A DNA stretch of 64,000 bases. Origin: Chryseolinea sp. H1M3-3. GTDB taxonomy: Bacteria > Bacteroidota > Bacteroidia > Cytophagales > Cyclobacteriaceae. A model generated the notes under the pieces. That model did not search any database and had not been told where the DNA came from. It worked only from the letters and a program-made list of their open reading frames with translations. The stretch spans positions 310,001 through 374,000 of the forward strand of contig NZ_JARKMY010000018.1 in the NCBI RefSeq assembly GCF_029360725.1. Direction: 5' to 3'. A program made the position numbers and the translations under genes. Positions 51,611 through 61,108 of this stretch are shown here, one piece after another. Within the stretch, counting starts at the first letter, position 1, and each line of letters starts with the position of its first letter.

Positions 51611-53494
51611 ATGGAGGAAACAAGAATAGATAAAATTGAGAAATCATCCCAACTGATTGGCAGGGCTGTGGTGAGTTCTATTCTTATCACACTTATTTCG
51701 TTCAGCCCAATCCTTTTTCTAACAGGCCAGGAACACAAGCTCTTTTCACCTCTTGTATGGACGAAGACATTTGCTATGATTGGTTCAGGCCTTGTAGCGA
51801 TCATTCTCGTCCCGGTCTTAATGACCTTATTTCTTAAAGGGAAAGTTACACCGGAGAGTAAACACCCGGTAAGTAAGTTCTTCACCTGGATTTATGGCCC
51901 CGTCATAAGATGGTGCCTTAAATGGAAAAAGGTCACACTTGCTCTCGCTCTCGCGCTTGTCATCGGCAGCGTTCCGCTTGTCATTAATCTCGGAACGGAG
52001 TTTATGCCTGCGCTTGACGAAGGTTCGTTATTGTTCATGCCCGTTACATTGCCTGATATCTCTAACAACGAAGCAAAACGATTACTTCAGGTACAAGACA
52101 GAATCATCAAGTCCGTCCCGGAAGTCGCTAATGTTTTAGGTAAAGCCGGACGCGCAAATACCGCCACGGACAATGCGCCAATCAGCATGATAGAAACAAT
52201 AATTATTCTCAAGCCGCAAGATGAATGGCGAGAAGGAATTACAAAGGATGACATCATAAGGGAGTTGAATAGCAAACTCGCGATACCCGGAGTTATTAAC
52301 AGCTATACACAACCAATTATCAACAGAATCAACATGCTTTCCACCGGGATCAGGACGGATGTAGGGGTGAAGATCTATGGACAGAGCCTCGACTCGATCA
52401 ACGTGCTTGCACACGAGTTCAAGAAACAACTCGAAGGTCTTGAAGGCGTGGCTGACCTTTATGTTGAACCGATTGTTGGTGGCAAGTACATTGATATCAA
52501 GATCCGAAAAGACGAGATCGGTCGTTATGGGCTGACAGTTGACGATGTAAATATGTTCATTGAAACTGCGCTGGGCGGGATGAACACCACAACTACCATA
52601 GAAGCTCGTCAACGCTTTCCAGTGAGTGTTCGCTTTGCGCAAGATTACAGAAACACAATTAATCAAATCAAGAATCTCCAGGTTCAGACGAATAATCTAG
52701 GTCCGATTCCGTTGTCATCTGTGGCCGAAGTAAATGTTACCGAAGGCCCTCCGATGATCAATTCAGAGAACGCAATGCTTCGGGGTACTCTCCTTTTCAA
52801 TGTAAGAGGCAGGGACATGGGAAGCACGGTTTCAGAAGCAAAGGAACGCCTCGAGAAAGCAATAAAAAATCTTCCCAAAGGTTACTATTTGAGCTGGAGT
52901 GGTCAATACGAAAACCAAGTCCGCGCACAAAACCGGTTAATGGTGATCATCCCGATAGTGCTAATAATAATCCTCGTTGTACTTTATTTCACTTTCAAAA
53001 GCATGAGGGAAGTATTGATCGTGTTAAGTAGTATCCCTGTCGCACTTGTTGGCGGAGCATATTCCTTACACTTCTTTGACGTCAACTTTTCTGTGGCGGT
53101 AGCAGTTGGATTTATCGCCTTGTTTGGTATAGCGGTTGAGACTGGAGTTCTGATGTTAGTGTACCTGAACAATTCACTATACTTCAAAATAAAAAATCAT
53201 ACTACCGGGCAAGTCACAAACGAAATCATAGAAGATGCGATATATGAAGGTGCCGTTCAACGGCTCCGTCCTAAGTTAATGACAGTGCTCGTGGATGTGA
53301 TTGGTTTGATGCCGGTTCTTTTCGCTACCGGAGCCGGAAGTGATGTGATGAAGCCTATAACGATTCCGTTTGTATTCGGACTGCTAACATCAACGATCTT
53401 TGTGCTGATTGTGCTGCCGGTTATCTACGCGTATGTGAGAGAGAAAGAATTGGCAAAGCGTGGAAAGATTGAGCACAAATTATTAGAAGATTAG
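51611..53494 (+). CDS. cusA: Heavy-metal RND pump CusA/CzcA, C-terminal piece (copy 1)
   Basis: ATG at 51611 lies 1 bp after the stop of the N-terminal piece. A GTG at 51590 is possible but would overlap it. The 627 residues begin at helix 5 (LIGRAVVSSILITLISFSPI), continue through helices 6-7, the second porter loop (GSLLFMPVTLPDISNNEAKR, INRINMLSTGIRTDVGVKIY) and helices 8-12, with the second proton-relay Glu in IALFGIAVETGVLMLVYLNN. It is complete and intact, so both pieces must associate to form the pump. It shares its split site with copy 2. Confidence 0.85.
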   Translation: MEETRIDKIEKSSQLIGRAVVSSILITLISFSPILFLTGQEHKLFSPLVWTKTFAMIGSGLVAIILVPVLMTLFLKGKVTPESKHPVSKFFTWIYGPVIRWCLKWKKVTLALALALVIGSVPLVINLGTEFMPALDEGSLLFMPVTLPDISNNEAKRLLQVQDRIIKSVPEVANVLGKAGRANTATDNAPISMIETIIILKPQDEWREGITKDDIIRELNSKLAIPGVINSYTQPIINRINMLSTGIRTDVGVKIYGQSLDSINVLAHEFKKQLEGLEGVADLYVEPIVGGKYIDIKIRKDEIGRYGLTVDDVNMFIETALGGMNTTTTIEARQRFPVSVRFAQDYRNTINQIKNLQVQTNNLGPIPLSSVAEVNVTEGPPMINSENAMLRGTLLFNVRGRDMGSTVSEAKERLEKAIKNLPKGYYLSWSGQYENQVRAQNRLMVIIPIVLIIILVVLYFTFKSMREVLIVLSSIPVALVGGAYSLHFFDVNFSVAVAVGFIALFGIAVETGVLMLVYLNNSLYFKIKNHTTGQVTNEIIEDAIYEGAVQRLRPKLMTVLVDVIGLMPVLFATGAGSDVMKPITIPFVFGLLTSTIFVLIVLPVIYAYVREKELAKRGKIEHKLLED

Positions 53495-53519
53495 GCTGAA
53501 TAGCTGTTTTTCAGCTTTT
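53495..53519 (+). terminator. Weak terminator after cusA copy 1
   Basis: GCTGAA at 53495-53500 can pair with TTCAGC at 53510-53515, and four T follow. The stem is short, so it may be weak. Confidence 0.4.
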
Positions 53520-53531
53520 CCCAAGGAATTT

Positions 53532-53556
53532 TATAACTCAATAATCATAAAGTATA
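53532..53556 (+). promoter_or_regulatory. Variant regulon motif, site E (before the HYC_CC_PP gene)
   Basis: TATAA at 53532 and a TATA end at 53553-53556 have the same 25-bp spacing as sites A and B, but the CC[CG]G centre is missing. It begins 64 bp before the start codon at 53596. Confidence 0.3.
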
Positions 53557-53595
53557 AATCTAAAACCCAAGAATTGCGTTAGATTTGGGTATCAA

Positions 53596-54003
53596 ATGAA
53601 GCCAATCCGTTTCATATCAGCCGTATTGTTAGCCATCGTGGTGCTGGTTTCATCTACCAGCTTCATGGTCGGTATGCATATTTGTATGGGGGAAGTTCAA
53701 AACATTGCGCTGTTTGGAAAGGCTGACAGCTGCCAGAAAGAAAAAGCTTTGCCGGCTTGCCATAAACATATGAAGCCTGCGTGCTGCGAAGATGAAACTG
53801 TCATTCACGAGGGCACTGACTTCAAAGGCTCAATCGAACACATTCATATCGTTGCCCCTTCTCCTGTTGACATCGAGCAACCAATGGTCCTGATTTCTGA
53901 GATCATTCCGGCTTCGCCAATTGCGCAATTCAAATACTACAACTACGATCCACCTTTGCGATCTTGTGATCTTACGGTCGAGCATCAAGTTTTCTTAATC
54001 TGA
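53596..54003 (+). CDS. HYC_CC_PP family protein
   Basis: A 135-residue exported protein with a signal peptide (residues 1-24). The His-x-Cys of GMHICMGEV (about residues 26-34), the Cys-Cys of HKHMKPACCEDE and the Pro-Pro of YYNYDPPLRS (about 115-124) are the three family-defining points. Many other Cys, His and Met residues suggest soft-metal binding. Such proteins occur with CusA/CusB genes in Bacteroidota. Exact function is unknown. It opens the third block. Confidence 0.8.
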   Translation: MKPIRFISAVLLAIVVLVSSTSFMVGMHICMGEVQNIALFGKADSCQKEKALPACHKHMKPACCEDETVIHEGTDFKGSIEHIHIVAPSPVDIEQPMVLISEIIPASPIAQFKYYNYDPPLRSCDLTVEHQVFLI

Positions 54004-54131
54004 TTCATCCATTCGTTTTGAAGGGCAACCTGCTCTTCGTGTAATCGCTTTGCCCGATGAAGCTTTAGCGTAATCGTGACTTTGCCTTAGCGATAACAGT
54101 AATTCCCTTTTCACATTCTTCATTTTAAGTC

Positions 54132-55415
54132 ATGATTGAAAGCCTAATATCTTTCTCTCTTCGAAATAGATTCTTAGTGCTGCTGGTTGCCATTGGGTTA
54201 TTCGCCTGGGGAGTCTATTCGGTGAAAGTAAATAAAATTGATGCGATACCTGATCTGTCCGAAAATCAGGTGATCGTCTTTACAGAATGGATGGGCCGCA
54301 GTCCTCAGATTATAGAGGACCAGGTGACATATCCACTTGTTACAAACCTCCAGGGTCTCCCTCAGGTTAAATATGTACGTGGCGCTTCGATGTTCGGAAT
54401 GAGCTTCGTCTACGTCATCTTCGACGATGACACTGAAGTATACTGGGCCCGCGAACGTGTTCTCGAGCGACTCAATTATGCTACCCGACTCTTACCCGAA
54501 GGCGTCACTCCCACACTTGGTCCGGATGGAACAGGCGTTGGTCATATCTTGTGGTATACCCTTGATGCACCCGGAATGGATCTTGGGGAGCAACGCGCTA
54601 TCCAGGACTGGTATGTAAAGTTCGCACTTCAAAATGTTCAAGGCGTGAGTGAGCTCGCATCATTTGGTGGCTTTCAAAAACAATATCAAATCACCGTTGA
54701 CCCCAACAAATTGAACTATTACGGTCTATCAGCGCAAGAAGTCATCCAATCTATCCGCGCCAATAATAATGAGGCGGGCGGAAGGAAGTTCGAGCAAAGC
54801 GACATCGGATACATCATCAAGACAACGGGATATCTGAAGTCTGTCAATGAGATTGAAAACATTGCTGTAAAAACAGTCAACACCGTTCCAGTTAAAGTTA
54901 GTGACATAGCTACCGTACAAATGACGGGAGAAACACGTCTCGGCATCTTTGACATGGACGGTGAAGGTGAAGTCGTGGGAGGAATAGTTGTAATGCGCTA
55001 TGGTGAGAATGCAGACGAAGTGATCAAAGCGGTGAAGAAGAAAATGGAAGAGGTTGCGAAAGGATTTCCTCAAGGAGTTAAATTCAATATCGTTTATGAT
55101 CGAAGCCTTTTGATCGAAGAATCTGTATCGTCAATCAAAACAACACTGATCGAAGAAATGATCGTGGTCTCGATAATAGTGATCATGTTTCTATTTCATT
55201 GGAGGAGTGCCGCCAGCATCATCATTCAAATTCCAATCACCATAGCCACAAGCTTTATTCTGCTTAATGCTTTTGGCGTTACGTCCAACATCATGTCATT
55301 AACCGGAATTGCCCTAGCCATCGGGGTAATTGTCGATAACGGAATTATTATGGCGGAGAACTCTTATAAGAATCTGTCCCATCGTTATTCAGAATTAAAT
55401 CCGGATGACAAGTAA
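54132..55415 (+). CDS. cusA: Heavy-metal RND pump CusA/CzcA, N-terminal piece (copy 2)
   Basis: A 427-residue paralogue of the copy 1 N-terminal piece, ending at the same point after helix 4 (IALAIGVIVDNGIIMAENSY, about residues 396-415). The porter segment ASMFGMSFVYVIFDDDTEVY and the proton-relay Asp are kept. It starts with helix 1 in FLVLLVAIGLFAWGVYSVKV. The C-terminal 427-residue end carries a short polar tail after helix 4. It is complete in itself. The matching second piece starts 10 bp later. Confidence 0.85.
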   Translation: MIESLISFSLRNRFLVLLVAIGLFAWGVYSVKVNKIDAIPDLSENQVIVFTEWMGRSPQIIEDQVTYPLVTNLQGLPQVKYVRGASMFGMSFVYVIFDDDTEVYWARERVLERLNYATRLLPEGVTPTLGPDGTGVGHILWYTLDAPGMDLGEQRAIQDWYVKFALQNVQGVSELASFGGFQKQYQITVDPNKLNYYGLSAQEVIQSIRANNNEAGGRKFEQSDIGYIIKTTGYLKSVNEIENIAVKTVNTVPVKVSDIATVQMTGETRLGIFDMDGEGEVVGGIVVMRYGENADEVIKAVKKKMEEVAKGFPQGVKFNIVYDRSLLIEESVSSIKTTLIEEMIVVSIIVIMFLFHWRSAASIIIQIPITIATSFILLNAFGVTSNIMSLTGIALAIGVIVDNGIIMAENSYKNLSHRYSELNPDDK

Positions 55416-55425
55416 CCATTAACGT

Positions 55426-57351
55426 ATGAAACTTTTCTCTAGAAAAAAATATAACAAAATAGATGATGCCGAAAGGCTTCAGATCATCGAGAAATCATCT
55501 AAGCAGGTTTCGCGTGGTGTGTTCTATTCAACGGTCATCATCATAACCTCATTCCTTCCGGTGTTTATGCTAACGGGCCAGGAAGGAAAACTCTTTCACC
55601 CGCTGGCCTTCACGAAGACATTCATCATGCTCGTAGACGCGATATTGGTCGTGACCCTTGCACCGGTCATCATTTCCTTTTTTATGAAGGGAAAGTTCAG
55701 AGACGAAAAGCATAATCCAATTAACCGATTCCTTGAAAGGATTTATGAGCCAATTATCCGCAGTTGCATGAAGTGGCGTAAAACAACTATTGGAGTGAAC
55801 ATCCTGGCGTTGGTGATTAGCATACCGTTGTTGCTAAGTCTTGGGAGTGAGTTTATGCCACCATTGGATGAGCAGTCAATCCTTTTCATGCCGGTAACAC
55901 TTCCAGATGTATCCAATGAAGAGGCAAAAAGAATTCTCCAGGTTCAGGATAAGATTATTAAGTCTGTTCCTGAAGTTGGTAAAGTATTAGGCAAAGCGGG
56001 TAGGGCGAGCACTGCAACCGACAACTCTCCAATCAGCATGATAGAAACAATCATTATGCTGAAACCAAAATCGGAATGGCGGGAAAACGTTACTAAAAGT
56101 GACATCATCAACGAGCTAGACGCCAAGATGCAGATTCCTGGAGTAGTGAACGGATGGACTCAGCCAATCATCAACAGGATTAACATGCTCGCCACCGGAA
56201 TCAGAACTGATGTCGGTATCAAGGTTTACGGACAAAATCTGGATAGCATTGCTGCAGTTTCTGAACGGGTAAAAGCTGCTCTTGCTGGTGTTCCGGGAGT
56301 AAAAGACTTGTATGTTGATCCTGTTACCGGAGGAAAATATCTCACGATCGATGTTAACAGAGATGCATTAGGTAGATATGGGCTAAGCGTGAATGATGTC
56401 AATATGATCGTGGAATCCGCTATTGGCGGTAGTCCCATTGGTCAAACAATCGAAGGTCGTCAGCGCTTCACAATCAGTGTGCGCCTATCGCAAGATTATA
56501 GAAATAGCATTGAGCAATTAAAGCGCATTCCGGTGAAGACTCCTTCGCTTGGAACTGTTCCTCTTTCGTCTGTAGCGGATATCAAATTTGAGAATGGCCC
56601 TCCAATGATCGTATCTGAAAATGCATTGTTGCGTGGCGCTGTTTTGTTTAACGTAAGAGACCGTGACATGGGGAGCACCGTGAAGGAAGCCATTGAAACA
56701 CTAAATACAAACCTTGGCGGACTTCCAAACGGTTACTACCTGGAGTGGAGTGGTCAATATGAAAATCTAATTCGCGGAAAGCAAACGCTGATGGTCATTC
56801 TGCCTGTAGTGCTTCTTATCATATTCGTGTCGCTCTACCTTGCATTTCACTCTGTCAGAGAAGCATTCTTCAGCCTTATCACAGTGCCCTTCGCGCTTAT
56901 TGGTGGCGCATACATGGTGTACTTCTACGGTGTCAATCTCTCAGTGGCCGTTGCAGTTGGCTTTATTGCATTGTTTGGTATTGCTGTAGAGACAGGTGTC
57001 GTGATGGTCATTTATCTAAATGACGCAATGCAGCAGCTTGTGAAATTAAAAGGCAATTCAAGTGAAACAATTACGCGTGACGAATTGCGGGAGTACGTGA
57101 TAGCTGGTGCTGCGAAACGCTTGAGACCAAAGATCATGACTGTATGCGTGGCTCTATTTGGTTTGATCCCAGTGTTGTGGGCAACAGGTGTTGGCAGCGA
57201 TGTGATGAAGCCCATTGTGCTTCCCATGATTGGTGGTGTACTCACCTCATCTACGCACATCTTGCTTGTAACGCCACTCATCTTTCTGATGACAAAAGAA
57301 TATGAACTAAGAAAATTCGGAAAACTCGAAGTATATGAAGTTAAGCATTAA
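55426..57351 (+). CDS. cusA: Heavy-metal RND pump CusA/CzcA, C-terminal piece (copy 2)
   Basis: ATG at 55426, 10 bp after the stop of the first piece and in another frame, begins a 641-residue protein with a basic cytosolic lead (MKLFSRKKYNKIDDAERLQI) before helix 5. The second porter loop has QSILFMPVTLPDVSNEEAKR and RINMLATGIRTDVGIKVYGQ, and the proton-relay Glu lies in IALFGIAVETGVVMVIYLND. Its stop overlaps the TolC gene by 17 bp. Several putative metal-binding Met positions differ from copy 1. Confidence 0.85.
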   Translation: MKLFSRKKYNKIDDAERLQIIEKSSKQVSRGVFYSTVIIITSFLPVFMLTGQEGKLFHPLAFTKTFIMLVDAILVVTLAPVIISFFMKGKFRDEKHNPINRFLERIYEPIIRSCMKWRKTTIGVNILALVISIPLLLSLGSEFMPPLDEQSILFMPVTLPDVSNEEAKRILQVQDKIIKSVPEVGKVLGKAGRASTATDNSPISMIETIIMLKPKSEWRENVTKSDIINELDAKMQIPGVVNGWTQPIINRINMLATGIRTDVGIKVYGQNLDSIAAVSERVKAALAGVPGVKDLYVDPVTGGKYLTIDVNRDALGRYGLSVNDVNMIVESAIGGSPIGQTIEGRQRFTISVRLSQDYRNSIEQLKRIPVKTPSLGTVPLSSVADIKFENGPPMIVSENALLRGAVLFNVRDRDMGSTVKEAIETLNTNLGGLPNGYYLEWSGQYENLIRGKQTLMVILPVVLLIIFVSLYLAFHSVREAFFSLITVPFALIGGAYMVYFYGVNLSVAVAVGFIALFGIAVETGVVMVIYLNDAMQQLVKLKGNSSETITRDELREYVIAGAAKRLRPKIMTVCVALFGLIPVLWATGVGSDVMKPIVLPMIGGVLTSSTHILLVTPLIFLMTKEYELRKFGKLEVYEVKH

Positions 57352-58588
57352 GATATCTTTCTTGTTTACAGGATTCTGGCTGGGCGTTATCGCATTTGCT
57401 AGCGCCCAAGTGATTACGCTGGACAGTGTACTGCACCTCATTGACAAACAAAACCCGATGTTGCAGGAATACGACAACAAAGTCAAAGCTCTCAACACAT
57501 ATGCTCAGGGCGCAAGAAGCTTGATGGCTCCAATGGTTGGTGCAGGGACATTCATGACGCCTTATGCAAACCAAATGTTGATGGACGAGAGAGACAAAGG
57601 GGCCTGGATGTTTTCGATTGAGCAAGAGATCACAAATCCGTCTAAGCTCAACGCAAACCGTAAATACCTTTCATCAAAAGCATCGGTTGAAGTTCAGAAC
57701 CGCTCCGCACAATTCAACCAATTGAGAAGCGAAGCGAAAGCGATGTATTACCAATGGTTAATCGCTGAAGAGAAGCTGAACATCCTTAGAGAAAACGAGC
57801 GGATTATGGAGCTAATGCTCAAACTCGCCCGAATCCGGTATCCATACAATCAGGGAAGTCTTGGGAATATTTACAAAGCGGAAGGCAGACTCAGTGAAGT
57901 TCAGAACATGATACAGATGACTAATGGGTCCATTGAAGAAAGTTCGTATAGACTAAAAAGCCTGATGAACCTTCCGGTCGAAACACAAATCATGATTGAT
58001 ACAGCCACCCAAATAACCTATCAACCGAACCAAGTGATTTACGATACGGCAGCGCTTAGCACACAACGCAGCGATATCAAGCAGATCGATAAAACCATTG
58101 AGGTGATGCGGTTGAATCAACAATTACAACGCTATCAGTCAAGGCCTGATTTCAAGATAAGATTTGATCACATGCAGCCGATTGGAAATATGCCAACTCA
58201 GTTCACGGCAATGGCAATGGTTTCAATTCCTATCGCTCCATGGTCATCCAAAATGTACAAGTCGGAAGTGAAAGGGATGCAATATGACATCGAGGCGATG
58301 AAAAAAGGGCGTGAAGCAATTCTAATCGAAACACGAGGAATGCTTGCAGGCATGGCCTCCCAACTGGCACGGATGAAACAACAACTGCAGAACTATGAAA
58401 CCAAGATCATCCCGGCATTGAGGAAAAACTACCAAACGCTGATGCTGGCCTACGAAGAAAACCGCGAACAGCTTCCTATTGTAATCGATGGGTGGGAAGC
58501 ATTGAACATGGCACAAATGGAATTTATCGAAAAAAATCAGGAGTACTTTAACATGATTGTGACTTATGAAAAGGAATTGGAGAAATAG
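57335..58588 (+). CDS. cusC: TolC-family channel of the CusA/CusB system (CusC-like)
   Basis: A 417-residue TolC-family protein with a signal peptide (about residues 1-24). Its helix-barrel organisation shows in LHLIDKQNPMLQEYDNKVKA, LKLARIRYPYNQGSLGNIYK and LARMKQQLQNYETKIIPALR. It overlaps the cusA copy 2 end by 17 bp and the next adaptor by 23 bp, so it is tightly coupled to the metal pump and is its outer-membrane duct. Confidence 0.85.
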   Translation: MKLSIKISFLFTGFWLGVIAFASAQVITLDSVLHLIDKQNPMLQEYDNKVKALNTYAQGARSLMAPMVGAGTFMTPYANQMLMDERDKGAWMFSIEQEITNPSKLNANRKYLSSKASVEVQNRSAQFNQLRSEAKAMYYQWLIAEEKLNILRENERIMELMLKLARIRYPYNQGSLGNIYKAEGRLSEVQNMIQMTNGSIEESSYRLKSLMNLPVETQIMIDTATQITYQPNQVIYDTAALSTQRSDIKQIDKTIEVMRLNQQLQRYQSRPDFKIRFDHMQPIGNMPTQFTAMAMVSIPIAPWSSKMYKSEVKGMQYDIEAMKKGREAILIETRGMLAGMASQLARMKQQLQNYETKIIPALRKNYQTLMLAYEENREQLPIVIDGWEALNMAQMEFIEKNQEYFNMIVTYEKELEK

Positions 58589-59879
58589 TTTACTACTCGC
58601 AACAATGCTGGTGGTAATACTTGCATTGGTCGCTTCCTGTAACAAAGGCGGAGAGCACGCAGAGCATGCTGACACATACACATGCCCCATGCATCCAACG
58701 GTTATTTCGGACAGGCCTAGTACCTGCCCTGTGTGCGGGATGGATCTTGTGCGGAAAGCACGCGCGGGTGAAGAAGTGGAAATTACAGAGGAGCTTTCCA
58801 AACTCCTTAAGTCACCCAACGAAACTGTCATCGCCTCAATCAAAACAATCAAAGGCGAATACAAATCAATGCCTGTTTCGACAAAAGCTCAGGGAGTAGT
58901 CACTTACGATACCAGAAACATTTACACGATTCCGACCCGAATTGGCGGGCGTCTTGAAAAGGTGTTTCTCAAATATGCTTTTCAGCAAGTGCGGAAGGGG
59001 CAGAAAGTCGCAGAGATCTATAGCCCCGAACTACTGACAGCTCAGCGGGAATTGATCTTTTTATTAGAAAATGATTCAGAGAATCAGACACTCATTCAAA
59101 GTGCGAAAGACCGCTTGAAACTTTTAGGGGTGAATGATTCCCAAATCAATAGCCTCATTGAAAGCAAAGAGCCAAAAAACACATTTGCCATTTATAGTCC
59201 ATATGATGGTTATATAATCTCCGACTCGCAGCAAACACCTGCGGCCCCAATGACTAGCCAAAGTGCTTCAACATCAGCTGGCGGAATGAATGACGGAATG
59301 GGTGGAAGTACGAACACTTCATCACCAGCTGCATCAGGTGGTTCTACAACAATAGCAAGCGATGCTCTTGTCCGTGAGGGAAGCTATGTATCTTCTGGTC
59401 AGACACTATTCAAAATTGTCAACCCTTCCGCGTTGCGCGTTGAACTGAACATTGCTTCAACCCTTGCCGGATCCGTAAAGAAAGGCGGGAAAGTAATGCT
59501 TGACTTCGGTGATCAGCACAGCGATGATGGTACGATTGACTTCGTCCAGCCATTCTTCAACGAGGGGCAGGAATTTCTAACTGTTCGAGTCTATACAAAA
59601 AATACAGATCGCCTGCATATCGGCCACTTCGTGAAAGCTGTGATCGAGAGTGGCTCAGTTGAGGCATTATGGGTACCTAAAGAAGCAGTGCTTGACCTCG
59701 GGAACGAAGACGTAGTTTTTATCAAAGAGAAGAATGTCTTCAAGCCGAAGAAAATAGTGACTGGCGTACGCACTGAAAATCAGATAGAAGTCAAGCAAGG
59801 CCTTTCATCATCAGATGAAGTTGCCATCAATGCGCAATACTTAGTCGATAGCGAAAGCTTCATCAAAACAAATAAATAA
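58566..59879 (+). CDS. cusB: CusB-type adaptor with heavy-metal-binding domain (copy 1)
   Basis: The 437-residue lipoprotein (LALVASCNKGG, Cys at about residue 25) has an N-terminal heavy-metal-binding domain, YTCPMHPTVISDRPSTCPVC (about 40-59, followed by GMDLV), then an adaptor part. The adaptor's lipoyl half is interrupted at about residues 216-260 by a Ser/Gly/Thr/Met-rich insert (SASTSAGGMNDGMGG) not usual in this family. It links the CusA pump to TolC and hands metal to the pump. It overlaps the TolC gene by 23 bp. Confidence 0.88.
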   Translation: MKRNWRNSLLLATMLVVILALVASCNKGGEHAEHADTYTCPMHPTVISDRPSTCPVCGMDLVRKARAGEEVEITEELSKLLKSPNETVIASIKTIKGEYKSMPVSTKAQGVVTYDTRNIYTIPTRIGGRLEKVFLKYAFQQVRKGQKVAEIYSPELLTAQRELIFLLENDSENQTLIQSAKDRLKLLGVNDSQINSLIESKEPKNTFAIYSPYDGYIISDSQQTPAAPMTSQSASTSAGGMNDGMGGSTNTSSPAASGGSTTIASDALVREGSYVSSGQTLFKIVNPSALRVELNIASTLAGSVKKGGKVMLDFGDQHSDDGTIDFVQPFFNEGQEFLTVRVYTKNTDRLHIGHFVKAVIESGSVEALWVPKEAVLDLGNEDVVFIKEKNVFKPKKIVTGVRTENQIEVKQGLSSSDEVAINAQYLVDSESFIKTNK

Positions 59880-59880
59880 G

Positions 59881-61104
59881 ATGAAACGCATTTTAATCAT
59901 ATCAGCGATTGCTGTAACCCTCTTCGCTTGTTCACAGGAAAAGCAGACAGATGAACATGCAGCGCATAATGTTGCCAAGGAAGAAAGCACTACTACAAAA
60001 TATACCTGTCCTATGCATCCAAATGTTGTTCAGGATGGACCGGGCAAATGTCCTGTTTGCGGAATGGATCTCGTGCCTAAAACAGCCAACACGACTGCAA
60101 CAACAGATGACCTGATGCTAACTGACAGCCAGATAAAACTCGCTAACATCACGACACAAAAGGTTTCCATTCAATCCATCGGTCAAACTGTTGTTGTAAA
60201 TGGCAAGCTCGTAGAAAATGAAGACCTGTCGCAGGTCGTTAGCAGCAGGGCTGCCGGGAGAGTCGAAAAACTGTTTGTAAAAGAAACTGGACGCACCATT
60301 CAAAAGGGTGAACCTCTCTATGAATTGTACAGCGAAACCTTACTTACTCTTCAACGGGAATTCCTTCTGGCTAAAGAGCAATATGATGCACTTGGTTCAA
60401 CCGAAACGCGATACAAATCATTTCTCGATGCAGCAAGGAGAAAGCTGCTGCTATACGGACTGACCAATTCCCAGGTTGAAAATTTGGCAAAAGATAAGAA
60501 TGTACAGAACCGAATCACATTCCTTTCTCCCGCATCGGGTATAGTCACAGAGATCTCGGTTTCTGAAGGCCAGTATGTTTCTGAGGGCGGAGCATTAATC
60601 CGGATTGAGAACATATCCAATCTTTGGCTTGAAGCTGATCTCTATCCCAATGAAGCCACGGTTGCAAAGGTTGGAGATAAAATCAATGTAAGAGTCAGTG
60701 GGTTCGAAAATCAGCCAGTTGAAGCAATAGTGACTTTTTTCAGTCCCGAGTTTCGCGCCAACACACAGATTATGTCAATGAGAGCTTCAGTCTCAAACCC
60801 AACCCTGTCATTCAAGCCCGGCATGCAAGCTCAGGTATTCTTCAGCCACTCAAACAAGAAAGCTTTATCCTTACCAGTTGATGCAGTAATCCGCGATGGC
60901 AAAGGAACCCATGTCTATGTGCAAAGAGGCCATAACACCTTCAGACCACAAATGGTGAAGACAGGAATTGAAGACTTTGAGAAGGTTGAAATCACCGAAG
61001 GATTAAACGAAGGTGACACAGTTGCTATAACCGGGGCATACCTGTTATACAGTGAAATAATTTTGAAAAAGGGAACAGACCCGATGGCAGGTCATACGCA
61101 TTAA
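59881..61104 (+). CDS. cusB: CusB-type adaptor with heavy-metal-binding domain (copy 2)
   Basis: A 407-residue lipoprotein (LFACSQE, Cys at about residue 19) with the metal domain YTCPMHPNVVQDGPGKCPVC (about 41-60) and a complete adaptor part (RVEKLFVKETGRTIQKGEPL, SPASGIVTEISVSEGQYVSE). It begins 1 bp after copy 1 and follows the same plan without the Ser/Gly insert. The two adaptors may pair in one assembly or serve different pumps. Confidence 0.88.
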   Translation: MKRILIISAIAVTLFACSQEKQTDEHAAHNVAKEESTTTKYTCPMHPNVVQDGPGKCPVCGMDLVPKTANTTATTDDLMLTDSQIKLANITTQKVSIQSIGQTVVVNGKLVENEDLSQVVSSRAAGRVEKLFVKETGRTIQKGEPLYELYSETLLTLQREFLLAKEQYDALGSTETRYKSFLDAARRKLLLYGLTNSQVENLAKDKNVQNRITFLSPASGIVTEISVSEGQYVSEGGALIRIENISNLWLEADLYPNEATVAKVGDKINVRVSGFENQPVEAIVTFFSPEFRANTQIMSMRASVSNPTLSFKPGMQAQVFFSHSNKKALSLPVDAVIRDGKGTHVYVQRGHNTFRPQMVKTGIEDFEKVEITEGLNEGDTVAITGAYLLYSEIILKKGTDPMAGHTH

Positions 61105-61108
61105 TACT

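Noticed and set aside
50341-53494. A frameshift or sequencing error as the cause of the split CusA
   Set aside because: The second copy is split at the same place with a different junction, and all pieces have good starts, so errors are a poor explanation. Resequencing would still be useful.
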